Assembly (NCBI GenBank): GCA_029012165.1
Contig: JAQXLO010000080.1
Coordinates: 1-13,713 of the forward strand
Direction: 5' to 3'
Source of the DNA: Oscillospiraceae bacterium
Lineage (GTDB): Bacteria > Bacillota > Clostridia > Oscillospirales > Acutalibacteraceae
Length of the DNA: 13,713 nt
In this document: positions 12,070 through 13,713 of the stretch, piece by piece
Position numbering within the stretch: the first letter of the stretch is position 1
Layout: the number at the start of each line of letters is the position of its first letter
Notes under the pieces: generated by a model
Seen by the model: only the letters and a program-made list of their open reading frames with translations
Told to the model about the DNA's origin: nothing
Databases searched by the model: none
Translations under genes and position numbers: made by a program

Positions 12070-13713
12070 TTACGGCAGTACTCGGTCGATGATTTCCACG
12101 CCGAGATACTCCTGTACAACGACGGGCAGCTTTCTAAACAGCGCACGGAAAAAGGCTTTTAGCTTGTCGAAGAAGCCGGTTTTGACCGTAACGGTTTCGG
12201 TTTCGGACTCAGCGAGAACTTTGCCGTCTTTCATGTACTTTGCCTGCACGATGAAGTTCTTTTTCGCTTCCTTCATGGTGTATGTGTCGCCTGTGCCCAT
12301 GTCCTTGCCGTCCACGAACCAGTGGATCTCGGCGCCGTCTACGCCGTACTCTACTGTTGCATTAAAAGTTAAGGTCGTGCGATAGTCGATGGTTCTGTTC
12401 TCCGCAAAGTTGCGAATCGCCACAACAGCCTGTGGTGTCTTTTCGATTGCAATGGCGTAATAGCTGAAGTGGGTGGTTTCAAAGACCATGTATCCGTTTT
12501 CGTACCGGGCGGGCATTCTCTCCAGCTTGCCCGTTTCCGTTGAGACGTGATAAACGACACACTTCGCCGGATCGAAGCCGACGGGAACGGGAATGCGCAC
12601 AATCACTGTGCTGCTCGGCTGTACCGCAACGCCGTCTTTCATGGTCGTGATGTCGTAGACAACATTCTTGTCGCTGTTCAGGGCAACCAAATTGAACGCT
12701 GTACCGTCGAACACCTGCGAAACTTTCAATTCCACATCGCCCTCATACGCCGCATCGGGATAGGTCAGCATGACGCCACTGTCCTCATCCTCGGCCGTCT
12801 TGGACGGAATCTTCGGCAGGACTTGCGTCTCTTTCGTGCCACAGCCATAGGTACAAGCGCATTCCTGCAAGCCTTCTGCTTCGAGCGTCGGTTCCGTGAC
12901 CGTGACCCATTCGCCGAACGCATGATCAATCATCGGCAGAACTGTAACGGTGCCCAACGTTGCGCCGCAGACGGAGCAAGCCGTATAGTGCTTGCCGTCC
13001 GCCGTGCAAGTCGGCTCGATACGGACTGTCTTTTCCGTGTGCGGAATTTCGGCGATGTCCTCCGTGTAGCTGTCGCCGCAGCGGGAACAGGTGTAGGTCA
13101 TCTTGCCTTTTTCGGTGCAAGTCGCTTCTTTCGTCACGGTGCTGTCGTATGCGTGACCGAGAGCGTCCACGACGCTGTCGGTGTAGGTGTCGCCGCAAGT
13201 GGTGCAGGTGTGGGTTGTGTAACCCTGCTCGGTGCAGGTGGGTGCTGTGACGGACGAAACATAGTTGTGGTGACCCTCACAAACACGGAACTCAATACCG
13301 TTCGCTTCGGCGTATTCCTTGGCGTAGGACTCTGCCGTATCAGAGCAGATGTAGGCAGAAGAATGGTACAAAATTGAACTTCCAATTGTCGTCACGCTGT
13401 CGGGGATGTGGACATAGAGGGATGGACAGTTCGCAAAAGCATGTTCCCCAATGCTTGTCACACCGTTCGGGATGGTTACGCTTGTGAGGCTGGTGCAATA
13501 CCTAAACGCAGAATTGCCAATGCTTGTGACGCTGTCGCCGATGGTTACGCTTGTGAGGCTGGTGCACTTATAAAACGCATAAGCGCCAATGTGTGTGACG
13601 CTGTCGCCGATGGTTACGCTTGTGAGGCTGGTGCAATACCCAAACGCCCATTTGCCAATGTTTGTGACGCTGTCCGGGATGGTTACGCTTGTGAGGCTGG
13701 TGCAATCATAAAA
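12070..13713 (-). CDS. BspA-like leucine-rich repeat surface protein, 5' end beyond the window
   Basis: The last 547 residues of a large secreted protein; the frame is open through the right edge. Counted from the edge: residues 1-125 are LRR_5/BspA repeats of 23 residues (CTSLTSVTIPDSVTNIGKWA type), residues 130-145 a helical linker, and 145-292 three CxxC ribbon repeats (CTTCGD, CSRCGD, CSVCGA) plus a degenerate fourth. A beta domain follows (about 315-425, ending ETTHFSYYAI), then an Ig-like domain (about 428-510). The chain closes with KTGFFDKLKAFFRALFRKLP and 17 more residues. There is no LPXTG motif, dockerin or membrane span. BspA-type proteins act in adhesion to host or microbial surfaces. 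The GTG at 13461 is an internal valine, not a start. The ISL3 remnant lies 34 bases beyond the stop. Confidence 0.92.
   Translation of the reverse strand, partial: FYDCTSLTSVTIPDSVTNIGKWAFGYCTSLTSVTIGDSVTHIGAYAFYKCTSLTSVTIGDSVTSIGNSAFRYCTSLTSVTIPNGVTSIGEHAFANCPSLYVHIPDSVTTIGSSILYHSSAYICSDTAESYAKEYAEANGIEFRVCEGHHNYVSSVTAPTCTEQGYTTHTCTTCGDTYTDSVVDALGHAYDSTVTKEATCTEKGKMTYTCSRCGDSYTEDIAEIPHTEKTVRIEPTCTADGKHYTACSVCGATLGTVTVLPMIDHAFGEWVTVTEPTLEAEGLQECACTYGCGTKETQVLPKIPSKTAEDEDSGVMLTYPDAAYEGDVELKVSQVFDGTAFNLVALNSDKNVVYDITTMKDGVAVQPSSTVIVRIPVPVGFDPAKCVVYHVSTETGKLERMPARYENGYMVFETTHFSYYAIAIEKTPQAVVAIRNFAENRTIDYRTTLTFNATVEYGVDGAEIHWFVDGKDMGTGDTYTMKEAKKNFIVQAKYMKDGKVLAESETETVTVKTGFFDKLKAFFRALFRKLPVVVQEYLGVEIIDRVLP
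13474..13713 (-). repeat. 69-base tandem repeats encoding LRR units
   Basis: A 24-base core beginning GGTTACGCTTGTGAGGCTGG on the plus strand recurs at 13474, 13543, 13612 and 13681, exactly 69 bases apart, unchanged in all four. The remainder of each unit varies mainly at solvent-exposed LRR positions. The array runs off the window. These are coding repeats, not CRISPR. Confidence 0.95.

Noticed and set aside
12547..13377. A 276-codon plus-strand frame across the surface-protein gene
   Set aside because: The minus strand carries clear LRR, CxxC and beta-domain sequence in one frame; this is its shadow.
13474..13713. Regular repeats suggesting CRISPR
   Set aside because: The 69-base period is continuous coding sequence for 23-residue LRRs, with no unrelated spacers.

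Overview
The window looks like a chromosomal segment of a GC-rich Gram-positive gut anaerobe, most likely an uncultured member of the Oscillospirales/Ruminococcaceae. This is inferred from strong AGGAGG-type ribosome binding sites, TTG starts, Rnf-type membrane proteins, a MecA adaptor, an LCP protein, a lipoprotein with a lipobox, an ISL3 remnant and a BspA-type leucine-rich repeat surface protein. No species can be named from the sequence alone.

Layout. Positions 3-296 hold the 3' tail of an unidentified gene, closed by a hairpin terminator (319-352) and followed by a second GAAA-loop hairpin (402-430). A good promoter (459-487) then drives rpe (547-1221). rpe converges on a MecA-family adaptor gene on the minus strand (1216-1791), and the two share the palindromic stop TTATAA. 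Between that gene and the next plus-strand gene is a compact divergent regulatory region with a well-formed minus-strand promoter and a short inverted repeat.

From 1918 to 11303 eleven genes lie in one direction with gaps of 14 bases or less, or overlapping, so they probably form one long operon: three Rnf-like membrane subunits (D, E, A), a 62-residue single-span membrane protein, a cytoplasmic GH13 glucosidase/neopullulanase, a divergent LCP-family protein, a transglutaminase-like lipoprotein, folE, a folP-folB fusion, folK and a flavin-reductase-like protein. The second half makes the pterin branch of tetrahydrofolate synthesis. The first half is the most unusual part. It encodes only the membrane subunits of an Rnf complex, without C, G and B. 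In these proteins the flavin-acceptor threonine of RnfD and three of the four cysteines that hold the intramembrane iron-sulfur cluster of RnfA/RnfE are replaced. This looks like a repurposed Rnf-derived membrane module rather than a working ion-pumping Rnf.

After the operon come a tRNA-Ala(GGC) with a perfect consensus promoter and a strong terminator, a 527-base internally deleted ISL3-family element with both terminal inverted repeats, and, on the minus strand, the C-terminal 547 residues of a BspA-like surface protein. That protein has 23-residue leucine-rich repeats, CxxC ribbon repeats and an unusual amphipathic aromatic C-terminal tail. Its start lies beyond the right edge.
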